64,000 nucleotides of DNA from NCBI GenBank assembly GCA_019802505.1, contig JAFMOC010000965.1, positions 1-64,000 on the forward strand. The letters run 5' to 3'. Below the pieces are notes generated by a model that saw nothing but the letters and a program-made list of their open reading frames with translations, searched no databases and was not told the DNA's origin. This DNA comes from Corydoras sp. C115. Its lineage: Eukaryota; Chordata; Actinopteri; Siluriformes; Callichthyidae. The position numbers were made by a program, and so were the translations under genes. Position 1 is the first letter of the stretch; every line of letters begins with the position of its first letter. This document shows positions 47,995-59,800 of this stretch, piece after piece.

Positions 47995-49436
47995 CCATCC
48001 ATCCATCCATTATCTTCCGCTTGTCCGGGGTTCGGGTCGCGGGGGCAGCAACCGAAGTAGGGAGACCCAGACCTCCCTCGCCCCAGCCACCTCCACCAGC
48101 TCGACTGGGGGAACCCCGAGGCGTTCCCAGACAAGCTGAGAGATATAATCCCTCCAGCGTGTCCTGGGTCTTCCCCGGGGCCTCCTTCCAGCCGGACTTG
48201 CCTGGAACACCTCCCTAGGAAGGCGCCCAGGAGGCATCCTTACCAGATGCCCGAACCACCTCAACTGGCTCCTTTCGATGCGGAGGAGTAGCGGTTCCAC
48301 TCCGAGTCTCTCCCGGATGACCGAGCTTCTCACCCTATCTCTAAGGGAGAGCCCTGCCACCCTGCGGAGAAAACCCATTTCGGCCGCTTGTATTCGCGAT
48401 CTAGTTCTTTCGGTCATTACCCAAAGCTCATGACCATAGGTGAGGGTCGGAACGTAGATCGACTGGTAAATCGAGAGCCTTGCCTTGTGGCTCAGCTCCT
48501 TCTTTACCACAACAGACCAGTATAGGGTCGGCATCACTGCTGACCCCGCGCTGATCCGTCTGTCAATCTCACGCTCCATCTTACCATCACTCGTGAACAA
48601 GACCCCGAGATGCTTAAACTCCTCCACTTGAGGCAAGATCTGATCCCTGACCCAGAGAGGACTCTCTACCCTTTTCCGGCTGAGAACCATGGCCTCAGAT
48701 TTGGAGGTGCTGATTCTCATCCCGGCCGCTTCACACTCGGCTGCAAACCGATCCAGTAAGTGCTGAAGTTCGCAGCCTGATGATGCTAACAGGACCACAT
48801 CGTCTGCAAACAGCAGCGACGTGATCCTCAGATCACCAAACCGGACACCCTCCATCCCCTGGCTGCGCCTAGAAATTCTGTCCATGTAAATTATGAACAG
48901 AACCGGTGACAAAGGACAGCCCTGACGGAGTCCAACCCTCACTGGAAACCAGTCCGACTTACTGCCGGCCATGCGAATCAAGCTCCTGCTTCGCAAATAC
49001 AGGGACTGAATGGCCCGTAGTAAGGAGCCATGTACCCCATACTCACGAAGCACCTCCCACAGAATACCCCGAGGGACACAGTCGAAAGCCTTCTCCAGAT
49101 CTACAAAGCACATGTAGACTGGTTGGGCAAACTCCCATGAAACCTCGAGGATCCTGAAGAGAGTGAAGAGCTGGTCCAGTGTTCCACGACCAGGACGAAA
49201 ACCACACTGCTCCTCCTGGATCCGAGGTTCGACTATCAGTCGGACTCTCTTCTCCAGTACCCCTGCATAGACTTTGCCGGGGAGGCTGAGGAGTGTAATT
49301 CCCCTGTAATTGGAACACACCCTCCGGTCCCCCTTTTTAAAAAGAGGCACCACCACCCCCGTCTGCCAGTCCAGAGGCACTGCCCCCAATGACCATGCAA
49401 TGTTGAAAAGGCGCGTCAGCCAAGACTGCCCCACAA
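47995..49436 (-). mobile_element. Rex3 (RTE-clade) LINE, 5'-truncated, RT frame open
   Basis: A 474-codon open frame (49434-48010) with no internal stop. RT motifs: VVPLFKKGDRRVCSNYRGI, DLEKAFDCVPR, GLRQGCPLSPVLFIIYMDRI, catalytic FADD in SLLFADDVVLLASS, then the RTE-type C-terminus (TRSRIQAAEMGFLRRVAG, RPRGRPRTRWRDY). Conserved stretches cggtgacaaaggacagccctg and caccacccccgtctgcca are those I recall from Rex3 PCR surveys of fish. The 3' end is gcggaagataatgga with (tgga)n. The endonuclease is missing. The paralog at 10741-10800 is the unoccupied site. Confidence 0.92.
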
Positions 49437-49570
49437 CAGTCTTTGTTAATGAAAGAAATATACATAAACATATTAGGTTGATAATTGATATGATAGATTA
49501 TTGTGACTCTATCGATGAAGGTAGCTCGATTTTGTTCCTTGATAAAAAAAAAAAATAATAATAAAAAAAG
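49437..49570 (+). mobile_element. L1-type RT fragment, right of Rex3
   Basis: Matches 10787-10905 (cagtctttgttaa, aaacatattag). Confidence 0.7.
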
Positions 49571-49594
49571 GCATTCGATTTGATTGATTACTCG

Positions 49595-49887
49595 CAGGGG
49601 GTGGTGGGGGGTGGATCATCCATTGGAGATGGGTGCCCAGGACACAGCGCCAATTTATTGCTAGGCACACTCATGCACACAGACACAAACACACACTTTA
49701 TGGGCCAATGTCGAGATTTTAATTTACCTTAAATCCATGTTTTTGGAGTGTGGGAGGAAACCAGAGAACCCGGAGGAAACCCACATGCACACTGGGAGAA
49801 CATGAAAACTCCACCCAGATCAGGATTCAAACCTGGATCCCCAGTGCTGAGAGGAAAACATGCTAACCACTAAGCTACCATGTCCCC
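49595..49887 (-). mobile_element. SINE-a C-tailed variant
   Basis: Same position in the unit as 10909-11177; G-rich 3' end on plus (gggggtggtggggggtgg). Confidence 0.65.
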
Positions 49888-50148
49888 ATTATTTTTATAT
49901 TGTTATTTTAAAATTTTTAAAATTTTTAAAATTTGCAAATTTATTAAGCAATATCAATATCTCTACCTCAGATTCTTTAAATTCAAAACTCACTTCTAGA
50001 TTAAATATCCAGCGGGGTATTCGCCAGTGTTGTCCTAATTAACCAAAGTTTTTCATCCTGACTACTCAATTATTAACCCTTCAGATGAATAAGACAAAGT
50101 TGCATGGGGTTAATATATTTGATAGAAAATACAAGATTATTCAGTTTG
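49888..50148 (+). mobile_element. L1-type RT fragment, continued
   Basis: LTSRLNIQRGIRQCC then TTQLLTLQMNKTKLHGVNIFD; interrupted at 50149 by SINE-a. Confidence 0.65.
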
Positions 50149-50388
50149 CGGGTGGCACGGTGGCTTAGTGGTTAGCACGTTCACTTCTCAGCGCTAGGGA
50201 TTCCCGGTTCGAATCCCAATCTGGGTGGAGTTTCCATGTTCTCCCCGTATCTGCGTGGGTTATCTCCGGTTTCCTCCCACAGTCCAAAAAAATGGATCAA
50301 GTCGATTGAATTCTCCAAATTGCCCCATATAGAGTGTGGTTGTGTAAGTGAGTGTGTGACCCTCTGTCCTGGGTCTATTTGCCCAGCG
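50149..50388 (+). mobile_element. SINE-a, 3'-truncated
   Basis: Head and body; ends at gcccagcg. Inserted at the same RT site as 11437. Confidence 0.85.
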
Positions 50389-50985
50389 ATGTTTGGGCTT
50401 CTTGGCCCAAATGATGATGATATTTTTTGGAGATGATACAGCTTTGTTTTTGAAAAATGTTTTAATGTTAAAAAAAGCCCTAAATGTAATCTCAATGTTT
50501 TCCAAGGCCTCTGGTTTGAGACTCAACCTTAAAAAATGTGAGATCTTTTCTATTCATAACTGTATATATCAAAACATTTGGTCAATCAGGGTTGAGAATG
50601 GAGTTAAATATGTGAGAGCATTATTAATCTCTAAGAGAGAAGAAAACAGGTGGATTTGGGATCACTGTAGAATCGCTTTAACGACGTCTGAAAACAGGCG
50701 CGATTTGGATCCGCCGGAGAACGGGTATGCTTTTACTGCGCATGCGCTTTAAGAGCTCCTGAAAACAGGTGCGAGCGATGTATTTGTTATTTTATTTTGT
50801 GGATTTATTAAGATGTTCTATAGCGATATCTTTACCTCAGTTTCTATAAATCCAGGACTCACCTCTAGATTGAAGATCATGCGGGGAATTCACCAGGGTT
50901 GTTCTATTTCCCCAAAGTTTTTCATCCTAACTACTTAATTATTAGTTCTTCAAATGAATAATAACCCAGAGTTGCATGGGATTAT
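50389..50985 (+). mobile_element. L1-type RT fragments with degenerate FGDD box
   Basis: MMMIFFGDDTALFLKNV is the catalytic block with Gly for Ala, followed by SKASGLRLNLKKCEIFS. After the GC-rich NRF1-like block a second partial copy of the RQGCPISPK region follows at 50780-50985. Confidence 0.65.
50670..50780. promoter_or_regulatory. NRF1-like palindrome upstream of exon 1 (Z7 unit)
   Basis: ACTGCGCATGCGCTTT around GCGCATGCGC at 50738-50747, about 0.7 kb upstream of exon 1 of Z7. Confidence 0.5.
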
Positions 50986-51418
50986 TACATGTGTGTGTAT
51001 TTAATTCTTGTTCTTATTTCAGTGTAATGTTTCTTTCAGTCAGACTCTCTTTGTCTTTTTCTTTCTTTCTCATTCTCTCTTTCTCTTACAGTCTCTCTTG
51101 TCGTGTCTGTTTGTATTTCTTAGTTTCTATTTATCTAAGTACTCTATTTATCTTGTCTTTGTGTGTCTCTGTCTCGGTTCTCCTTTTGTGTATAGTGTTC
51201 CTGTATGAGGTCTATCATAGTAATGCTGCTTAAACCATACGTCTGTTCTGCTAAAATACTAACAACAAAGACTAACAGTAACTAAATGTTAGAACTCTGT
51301 AAGAAAACAATCTCTGAAAATAGAACAAATATTATTCCTACATTTAATCAGTTTATTTAAAATGGTGATGCTTCCTCTAAGGTTTGAAAAGCCAACATAA
51401 TGATATTTATTGAAGCGC

Positions 51419-51609
51419 ATCTTCCAAACACTAGGTGGCGGTATTGTACTAATCTGGAAACCTAAACGCCGATAAACAGGAAGAGAAGCAAAAGAACAAT
51501 AACAGCAGCAGCAGCTCGTGTGTTTAGAGCTCCGAGAGATTGAATTAAAAATAAAAGTTGTGCACGTCATCATTATTATCATCAGATCAAATCCAGTTCA
51601 TTACTGAAG
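51419..51609 (+). other. Z7 exon 1 (5' UTR), copy f
   Basis: Contains cactaggtggcggtattg, (cag)n and ends ttactgaag with donor GT at 51610-51611. No ATG-led frame crosses it. The transcription start is not defined. Confidence 0.5.
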
Positions 51610-51899
51610 GTGAGATTCTTTATTAAACTTATTAAAGGTTTGTACTACGTGTAGATCATCGGGATGAAAATAAGACTGATAGAAAGTTGATTTTAGATTT
51701 AAGATCATGTTCTAGATGCTGTTATTGTTTATAATGCTAATAACTTAAAATATTAATGCGAATGCACTGTAATCAGAAGTAATAAAGTATAAAATGGTAT
51801 GTTTAGGATTCTCTCTCTTTACTCTGTCCTTAAACAAACCGATTTGCGAACTTTATTCAGCAAAACAACTAAAACATTTTATTTATTTGGACTGTCATC

Positions 51900-51987
51900 A
51901 TGAACAAGGTCGTGGAGGTGATGGATCCTATCCCAGCTCTCATTCAACAAAAGGAGGAGAAACACCCTGAACCTGTTACCAGTCTAG
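51900..51987 (+). CDS. Z7 exon 2: 29-codon N-terminal module, copy f
   Basis: Acceptor-like ctttattcag (51851-51860) and donor CTAG|GTGAG (51988-51989) bound an exon with ATG at 51900. It encodes MNKVVEVMDPIPALIQQKEE then KHPEPVTSL plus one base. Phase 1 joins the zinc-finger exon at 54003 as Gly-Ile-Asn-Arg-Met, giving an in-frame protein of about 692 residues. The acidic/KEE-rich short N-terminal exon is reminiscent of N-terminal domains of other vertebrate ZNF families, but I do not recognise it. Five copies exist; three are open. Confidence 0.55.
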
Positions 51988-52689
51988 GTGAGATTATTAA
52001 CCACAATGCCACCATACCACCACAAACTACACAAAAGTAAATCACTACACAAAGTCTGAGTCTATAAAATATTAATTGATATTTAGTAACTAACATCAGA
52101 TATAATTACTATATTAAAATTCATCAATTAAGCAAATAGGTAAGGGCCTCTATTTTATGGTTCCTGCCTCTTTAAGAACATTGACAATGTTAATTTACAT
52201 TAAGGTTTCAAAGGTTCCAAAGTCACAATTAAGGGTCAAAGTGTTTATTAAGGAGTTTAAGAGTGACAAGCATGAAGCTATATGCTCTCTTTGATATTTA
52301 ATGCAGCCAATGAGGTTTGTGTGCTGTTTGTATGCTATTTGGGTTTACGTAAAGTTTATTACCTTTTCTAGTATTAAGATGAATTCATATGTAATTGTGG
52401 TTTTAAGTCAAGATGTAAATTTTTGGGTTTAAACATGCAAAGGATCATTCTTAAGATTAATAGTTTACAATGTAGAAATTGTATATTTGTTTATGTGATT
52501 TATGTTGCAGTTCTTACAGTTTGGTGTAAAGGTTATATACAAAGTTAAGGTATAATTTAAGAATAAACCTAATCAGTGTTGGAAAGAGTATTTGTGCTGT
52601 CGACTTTAAATCGGAGAGAGCTACAGAGTGATTATGTTTTAGCTGTTTAAGTTATTTAAACTGTTAGGAGAGTGGGGCGGCATCATCTT

Positions 52690-53350
52690 TGATCTTTAGG
52701 GACTGTATTCAGAAAAAAAATCCTTGAATGATCATGATCAGTGATCACTTAAACATTTGGTAGAAAAACAACAGTGATATTTAATTTAATTGTGAAAGTA
52801 AGAACATTTCACATGCACAGTGTGAAGTAAACTTAAGGGACTGGGACTAAACAGCTGTGCAGCATTAAGAAAAGCACTTGTCAGTGAGGCTAACCTGCAA
52901 AAAAAAGAAGATGGGGACATGTGGTCTGATGAGTTCAGATTTACTCTTTTTCAGAATGATGGGTGCATCGGGTTAAGAATAGAGGTGGCTGAAGTGATGC
53001 ATCCATCATGCTTAATGTCTAATGTACAAGCCTGATAGGACAGTGTTATGATTTGGGGTTGCTACATTTAGTCATGTCTGAGTTCAGCAATGTTACCTGC
53101 CCAAAGAATGAGGTCAGCTGATGTATCGAACCACCAGGTTATTCCATCAATGGATCTTTTTCTCCTGATGGCATGGATATATTTAAAAATGACAATTCCC
53201 ATGATGCATCAGTCTCAAAAGACATCTTTTTCAAATATAAATTTGGCCACCACAGAGTCCAGACTTCAATACCATTCAAAATCTTTGGAATGTGCTGGTG
53301 AAGGTTTTGTGCAGTGGTTAAAATTCCCCATTATTAATACAAGATCTTGG
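52690..53350 (+). pseudogene. Tc1-like transposase relic
   Basis: Contains the region around HVVWSDEFRFTLFQ, EVMHPS, then a frame-broken stretch with IPSMD and SPDGMDIF and HRVQTS, in the order of Tc1 transposases. Several stops. It lies in the intron between exon 2 and the finger exon of Z7. Confidence 0.75.
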
Positions 53351-53572
53351 TAAGAACAACGTAACTTTGGACAAAAATACATGTTTAATTATTAATAAAT
53401 AAATGACATTACAGCAAATTGTGGAGACAATGCCGCACTTGAATATGTGGCATAATCAAAACTAAAAGCAATCCCGCCAAATATTATTGTGTGACCACTT
53501 TTTTAACCATGCAGTTTATATATAAGATATTAGCCTAACATTGGTGGAATTGGGATTTAAATCCCAACTCAT

Positions 53573-53757
53573 CCATCCATCCATCCATCCATTATCTTCC
53601 GCTTTTATCCTATTTTAGGGTCGCAAGGGGTTTCCCCATGCCCATCCAGGGGAGAACGTTTAGGGCGCTGGGCAGATACACCCAGGACAGGGCGCCAATC
53701 TATTGCTGGGCACACACTCACTCACACAGACACACACACATCACACTCTATATGGGG
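53573..53757 (-). mobile_element. SINE-a, 5'-truncated
   Basis: Tail (catc)n and 3' half only, to tatatggggga. Confidence 0.8.
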
Positions 53758-54002
53758 GAATCCGTGTGTCAGTGTTCACTCAGCTTATCAATAAACACTA
53801 ACTGTTCTGCATCTACGTCTCCAGACCACTCTTTACGCACAGGTTGTGACACTATTATAGCAATTAGAAATTTAAAAACCAATAACAACGTTATTTTACC
53901 TCAACCTGAACACATTCAAAAGTTTGTGGAAAATATGTATTTCACTGTGGAGAAATTACATAAATATATTATATATATATATATATATATTTCTGTCTAC
54001 AG

Positions 54003-55993
54003 GAATAAACAGAATGAACATGAGCACATCCACAGAGGAGAAGAAAAATATTACGACATACAGTGTGGAAGGAATTTCCATTAACAGACTTCTTCTAAGA
54101 CACCAGGATGTTCACAAAGAAGAAAAGCCAAATTCCTGCTCACACTGTGGGAAATGTTTTACTCAAAAGCGTTTTCTTAAAGTGCATCAGCGTATTCACA
54201 CAGGAGAAAAACCATATTCCTGCTCACAGTGTGGAAAGAGTTTTACTAAACCGAGTAATCTTAAAGTGCATCAGCGTATTCACACAGGAGAAAAACCTTA
54301 TTCCTGCTCACAGTGTGGAAAGAGTTTTACTCAACAGAGTAATCTTAAAGTGCATCAGCGTATTCACACAGGAGAAAAAACATATTCCTGCTCACAGTGT
54401 GGAAAGAGTTTTACTGTAAAGAGTAGTCTTATAGTGCATCAGCGTATTCACACAGGAGAAAAACCTTATTCCTGCTCACAGTGTGGAAAGAGTTTTACCA
54501 AATGGTGTTATCTTATAGATCATCAGCATATTCACACAGGAGAAAAACCCTTTTCCTGCTCACAGTGTGGAACGAGTTTTACAAAACAGAGTGATCTTAA
54601 ACGGCATGAGCTGATTCACACAGGAGAAAAACCTTATTCCTGCTCACAGTGTGGAAAGAGTTTTACTCTACAGGACGGTCTTAAAAAGCATCAGCGTATT
54701 CATACAGGAGAAAAACCTTATTCCTGCTCACAGTGTGGAAAGAGTTTTACTAAACAGAGTGATCTTAAACGGCATCAGCGTATTCACACAGGAGAAAAAC
54801 CTTATTCCTGCTCACAGTGTGGAAAGAGTTTTACTAAACAGAGTAATCTTAAAGTGCATCAGCGTATTCACACAGGAGAAAAACCATATTCCTGCTCACA
54901 GTGTGGAAAGAGTTTTACTAAACAGAGTAATTTTAAAGTGCATCAGCGTATTCACACAGGAGAAAAACCTTATTACTGCTCACAATGTGGAAAGAGTTTT
55001 ACTCAACAGGGTCATCTTCAACTGCATCATCGTATTCACACAGGAGAAAAAACATATTCCTGCTCACAGTGTGGAAAGAGTTTTACTGTAAAGAGTAGTC
55101 TTATAGTGCATCAGCGTATTCACACAGGAGAAAAACCTTATTCCTGCTCACAGTGTGGAAAGAGTTTTACTCAACAGGGTCATCTTCAACTGCATCATCG
55201 TATTCACACAGGAGAAAAAACATATTCCTGCTCACAGTATGGAAAGAGTTTTACTGTAAAGAGTAGTCTTATATTGCATCAGCATATTCACACAGGAGAA
55301 AAACCCTTTTCCTGCTCACAGTGTGGAAAGAGTTTTACAAAACAGAGTGATCTTAAACGGCATGAGCTTATTCACACAGGAGAAAAACCTTATTCCTGCT
55401 CACAGTGTGGAAAGAGTTTTACTCTACAGGACGGTCTTAAAAAGCATCAGCGTATTCATACAGGAGAAAAACCTTATTCCTGCTCACAGTGTGGAAAGAG
55501 TTTTACTAAACAGGACAGTCTTAAACAGCATCAGCATATTCATACAGGAGAAAAACCTTATTCCTGCTCACAGTGTGAAAAGAGTTTTACAAATCAGAGT
55601 AGTCTTATAGTGCATCAACGTATTCACACAGGAGAAAAACCATATTTCTGCTCACAGTGTGAAAAGAGTTTTACAAATCAGAGTAGTCTTATAGTGCATC
55701 AACGTATTCACACAGGAGAAAAACCATATGTCTGCTCACAGTGTGAAAAGAGTTTTACAAATCAGAGTAGTCTTATAGTGCATCAACGTATTCACACAGG
55801 AGAAAAACCATATTTCTGCTCACAGTGTGAAAAGAGTTTTACAAATCAGAGTAGTCTTATAGTGCATCAACGTATTCACACAAGAGAAAAACCATATTCC
55901 TGCTCACAATGTGAGAGTTTTTTTTTCTTTAAAAAAGATTTAAAACGACACCAGTGCATTCACACAGAAAAACAAACTTATTCCAGCTCATAG
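54003..55993 (+). CDS. Z7: 22-finger C2H2 zinc-finger protein (terminal exon)
   Basis: Largest ZNF here, a likely nuclear DNA-binding protein. Acceptor AG at 54001-54002 directly follows a (TA)n tract and ttctgtctac. Internal ATG at 54014 (MNMSTSTEEKK) would give 659 aa; spliced to exon 2, about 692. Fingers start at 54137 and repeat every 84 bases. Finger 14 has Tyr for its second Cys (CSQYGK) and finger 22 is atypical (CESFFFFKKDLKRH). Fingers 6-7 and 15-16 are near identical, 11-12 and 13-14 are related, and 18-21 are four identical fingers (KSFTNQSSLIVH). No stop or frameshift. Sister of Z5. Repressor of repeats is plausible but only an inference. Confidence 0.92.
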
Positions 55994-56892
55994 TTGTGTG
56001 ATGTTTTTGGAATACTTTGAAGTAATATGTTGTAATTCATGATGGTTTAAATAATTGCAGGAAACAGATGGAATGTTCATTTGCGGGATGAGCTTGTGAA
56101 ATTGTAGGAATGGGTTAGACTTAGGGGGGCAGGTAACACTTGGTAAATGTATTAGTGAGACTGGGGGCTCAGGAAGTCCCCACCATATATGGAAGGTTCA
56201 TTCACACTCACAGAAGGACGGTATTATATACCGAAGTGGGATCTTTGAGAATCAAAGCTCTCTCATCGTTGCGGTTGTCTGCCATTGATGATTTTTGATC
56301 TTACATTTTAATTGAACCTCTACAAATGTGTTTTGTTTCTTTTTGTAACCATGGTTTTGGTTTTCTGGTGTTAAGATGATTAAAGCTTTCTGATTTGGAT
56401 TTGTTATCTCAATTTCCACGATGAAGCTTTTTCTGGAGGAGTCGAAAAACCAGGATGCAGACTTTAGTAGATACTCGAATCAAGCGGTTTATTTAAGACA
56501 AACCAAGCTAAAAAAAAGTGTGTTCTTCCAATATAAGCCCAAGACCGCGGTCGACTCTGACTTTCGCACAACAGCAAACCTCTCCCAGCCAGAGTCCAGA
56601 AGTCCAGTTTCTACCCCTATCTATCCTGAAAACCCACCCCTATCTCTGCTGTTCTTAGCTAGGTCGAGGGCATCTGAAAGGTGATCATACTGCCCTTTTG
56701 AAGGGGGGGGGGGGTTGTTGACAATTAGGTGTCTATGAGTCCCATTTACCAGGTCTGATGTCTCAGTTCCTGGAATGGACATGCTGAACGTGCACATTTT
56801 AGGGGCGTATGTTTGGTTCAGGTCAGGCTGACAACCTGACTTTAACCGTCATTCGTCTATTCAATCCTTGCCTACCCCCCCAGTCGCCACGC
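55994..56892. other. 3' flank of Z7 and unassigned sequence
   Basis: 55994-56300 matches the Z5 flank. 56420-56890 has a C/G-run and a sequence that may belong to an element interrupted by the L2, but I see no matching terminal repeats. Confidence 0.4.
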
Positions 56893-59800
56893 ATTCACAT
56901 TTACATTTACATTTAGTCATTTAGCAGACGCTTTTATCCAAAGCGACTTACAAATGAGAACACCACAAGTCAGAAGCCATGGAGAAAACCAACTATACTG
57001 TAAGTTCATCAAACCTGATTGTTATTCGAAGCTACGCCCCCCCCCCCTATTTTTTTTTTTTTTTACAACAGGTATTTGTTAAATAGATGCGTCTTAAGTA
57101 GTTTCTTAAAACTGTTTAGAGATTCTGCCTTACGGATAGAGTTGGGAAGATCGTTCCACCATTTTGCAGTGGTGAACGCCACAGAATGAGAATTAGCTCC
57201 TCGGTGAGGTGGAATCGCCAGACGGCAATCATCACTGGAGCGAAGTGAACGAGTCGGAGTGTATTTTGAAAAGATAGAGTGAAGGTAAGAGGGGGAAGAT
57301 CCAGAAAGCGACTTGTTAGCGACTTGTACTGAATGCGAGCAGCTACAGGAAGCCAATGGAGGGAAGTGAGTAATGGAGTGATATGAGTTTGCTTGGGCTG
57401 GTTAAACACGAGTCGGGCTGCAGAGTTTTGAATTAGTTGAAGAGGTCTGATGGTGGAAGTACGGATACCGGCAAGTAGTGCATTACAATAATCAAGATAA
57501 GGCAAGGATAACACTAGGGCTTGAACAAGCAGTTGGGTAGCATGTTCAGTCAAAAGGGTCTGATCTTCCTTATGTTATAAAGAAGGAATCTACAAGAACG
57601 GGCGGTTTTGATGACATGATCAGAGAGTTTAAGGTGGGAGTCTATTGTGAACCCAAGGTTCCTGACTGAATCGGTTGGGGAGATTGTGGAGCCATCAATT
57701 TGGAAGGTCAGGTTGTGATGGACTGAGGGTTTAGCTGGGATAATGAGAAGCTCTGTTTTTTCTAAGTTTAATTTGAGATGACGGGCCTTCATCCAGACAG
57801 ATATGTCGGAGAGGCATGCAGATACCCGATTTGAGATGGTGGTGTCATCAGGGGCAAAAGACAGATGAAGTTGAGTGTCATCAGCATAGCAGTGGTAAGA
57901 GAAACCATGCGCCTGGACGACTGTGCTCAGTGATGTCATGTAAAGAGAGAAGAGGAGAGGACCAAGTACAGAGCCCTGAGGCACACCAGTGCGTACTTGG
58001 TGAGAGTTAGAGATCTCCCCATTCCATGACACTTTGAAGGTCCTTCCTGTGAGATAGGATCAAAATCATTCAAGGGTTGTGCAAGAAAAGCCTAATTCAG
58101 CTAGAGTGGACAGTAGAATCTGATGATTTACTGTATCAAAAGCTGCAGAAAGGTCTAACAAAATGAGGACCGAGGATTGAGATTTGGCCTTGGCAGATTT
58201 AAGTGAGTCAATCACAGAGAGCAATGCTGTCTCCGTGGAGTGACCACATCTAAAACCGGATTGATTGGGATCAAGGAGATTATTCTGATTAAGAAATTTG
58301 GAGACCTGTGTGGATACCACCCGTTCAAGTGTTTTAGACAGGAAAGGTAAAAGAGAAACAGGTCTGTAGCTCTCGACCAAATTTGGGTTGAGCGTAGGTT
58401 TTTTGAGTAGGGGTTTGACTATGGCTTGTTTAAAACAATTTGGAAAAGTCCCTGACGTGAGAGAGGAGTTAATGATGTGTGTGAGAGCTGGTGTGATGGA
58501 GGAGGCAATGGATTGAAGAAGGTGGGATGGGATGGAATCAAGGGGGCAAGTAGTTGGGTTACTGGCAAGAAGAATTTTGGAGATGTCAGATTCTGTGACA
58601 GGGGAGAAGGAGGAGAGGGTTGGATGGCTGGATGTGTGAGATGTAGTGTTGTGGAAATGGTGAGAATGAAAGAGTTTGCTGATGCCCTCAATTTTTTCTG
58701 TGAAAAAGTTGCAAAGACATCAGCTGACCGAGAAGTGTTAGGAGGGGGAGAGGGAGGAGTTAGTAGGGAGTTGAAAGTACTGAATAAGGTGCGGGCATCT
58801 GAGATGCATGTTGGACTGGAAGAACAAGGATTTCGCAGCAGTTACATCCTTGGAGAAAGTGGCAAGTGAAGACTGGTAAGTTTCTAAGTCTGAAGACAGA
58901 CCAGACTTACGCCATTTTCTTTCGGCAGAACGAAGAGAAGTACGCTGCTTCCGAAGCGTCTCCGTGAGCCAGGGACTGGACGGAGAACTATGTGTTTTCC
59001 TGGTGGATTTTGGACAGACCTGATCAAGACATGAAGCCAAGGTGGAGCAGAATGTGCTTAATGCAGTGTTGGTGTCAAGGGTTACTGATGCTAGGAAGGG
59101 TATCTGTAACCAAGTCAGCAAAGAGTGTGTTAGAGAGGGCACTAAGATTGTGACGTACCTGAGATGTTTTACTGATGATCACGGGAGAAGGTGGAATAGA
59201 GACAGAGAACTGTATGAAGAAGTGGTCTGATTCATGAAGTGGAGTGATGTGTATGTCAGAAGAGAGACATGAGCGCGTCATGATGAGTTCGAGCTGGTTG
59301 CCAGCCCGGTGGGTAGCTGAGGTGCGGAGTAGATGGAGGTCCAGGCTGGAGATGAGATCGAGGAACTCAGCGGCGTACGGTCGGTCTAAGTGAATGTTGA
59401 AATCGCTGAGGACAACAAGAGGACAACCATCATCTGGGAGAGATGATAATAGCATATCAAATTCCTCGACGAAGTTATCTAGTTGACCTGGGGGACGATA
59501 GATGACAAGAAAATGACATTTAACTGGTTCAGTGATTGTCAGTGCATGGAATTCGAATGAGACAGTGTTTAATAAAAGTGTAAGAGGAGAGAATTTCCAT
59601 TTGTGGGTAATAAGCAAACCTGTGCCACCTCCTGTTTTGCCAATACGAGGAGAGTGAGAGAAGTGCAAATTAGTTGAAAGGGCAGCTGGTGTTGCGGAAT
59701 TCTCTGGACGAATCCAAGTCTCGGTGAGGGCTAAAACCTGAAGACCAGCATGAGCTGCAAAAGCAGGAATGAAATCGGATTTCTTGGTGGCTGACTGACA

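Noticed and set aside
56421..56684. 87-codon open frame downstream of Z7
   Set aside because: No recognisable domain, no splice context, and it lies in sequence that seems repeat-derived.
57816..58869. Plus-strand open frames opposite the L2
   Set aside because: Antisense shadows of RT and linker regions.
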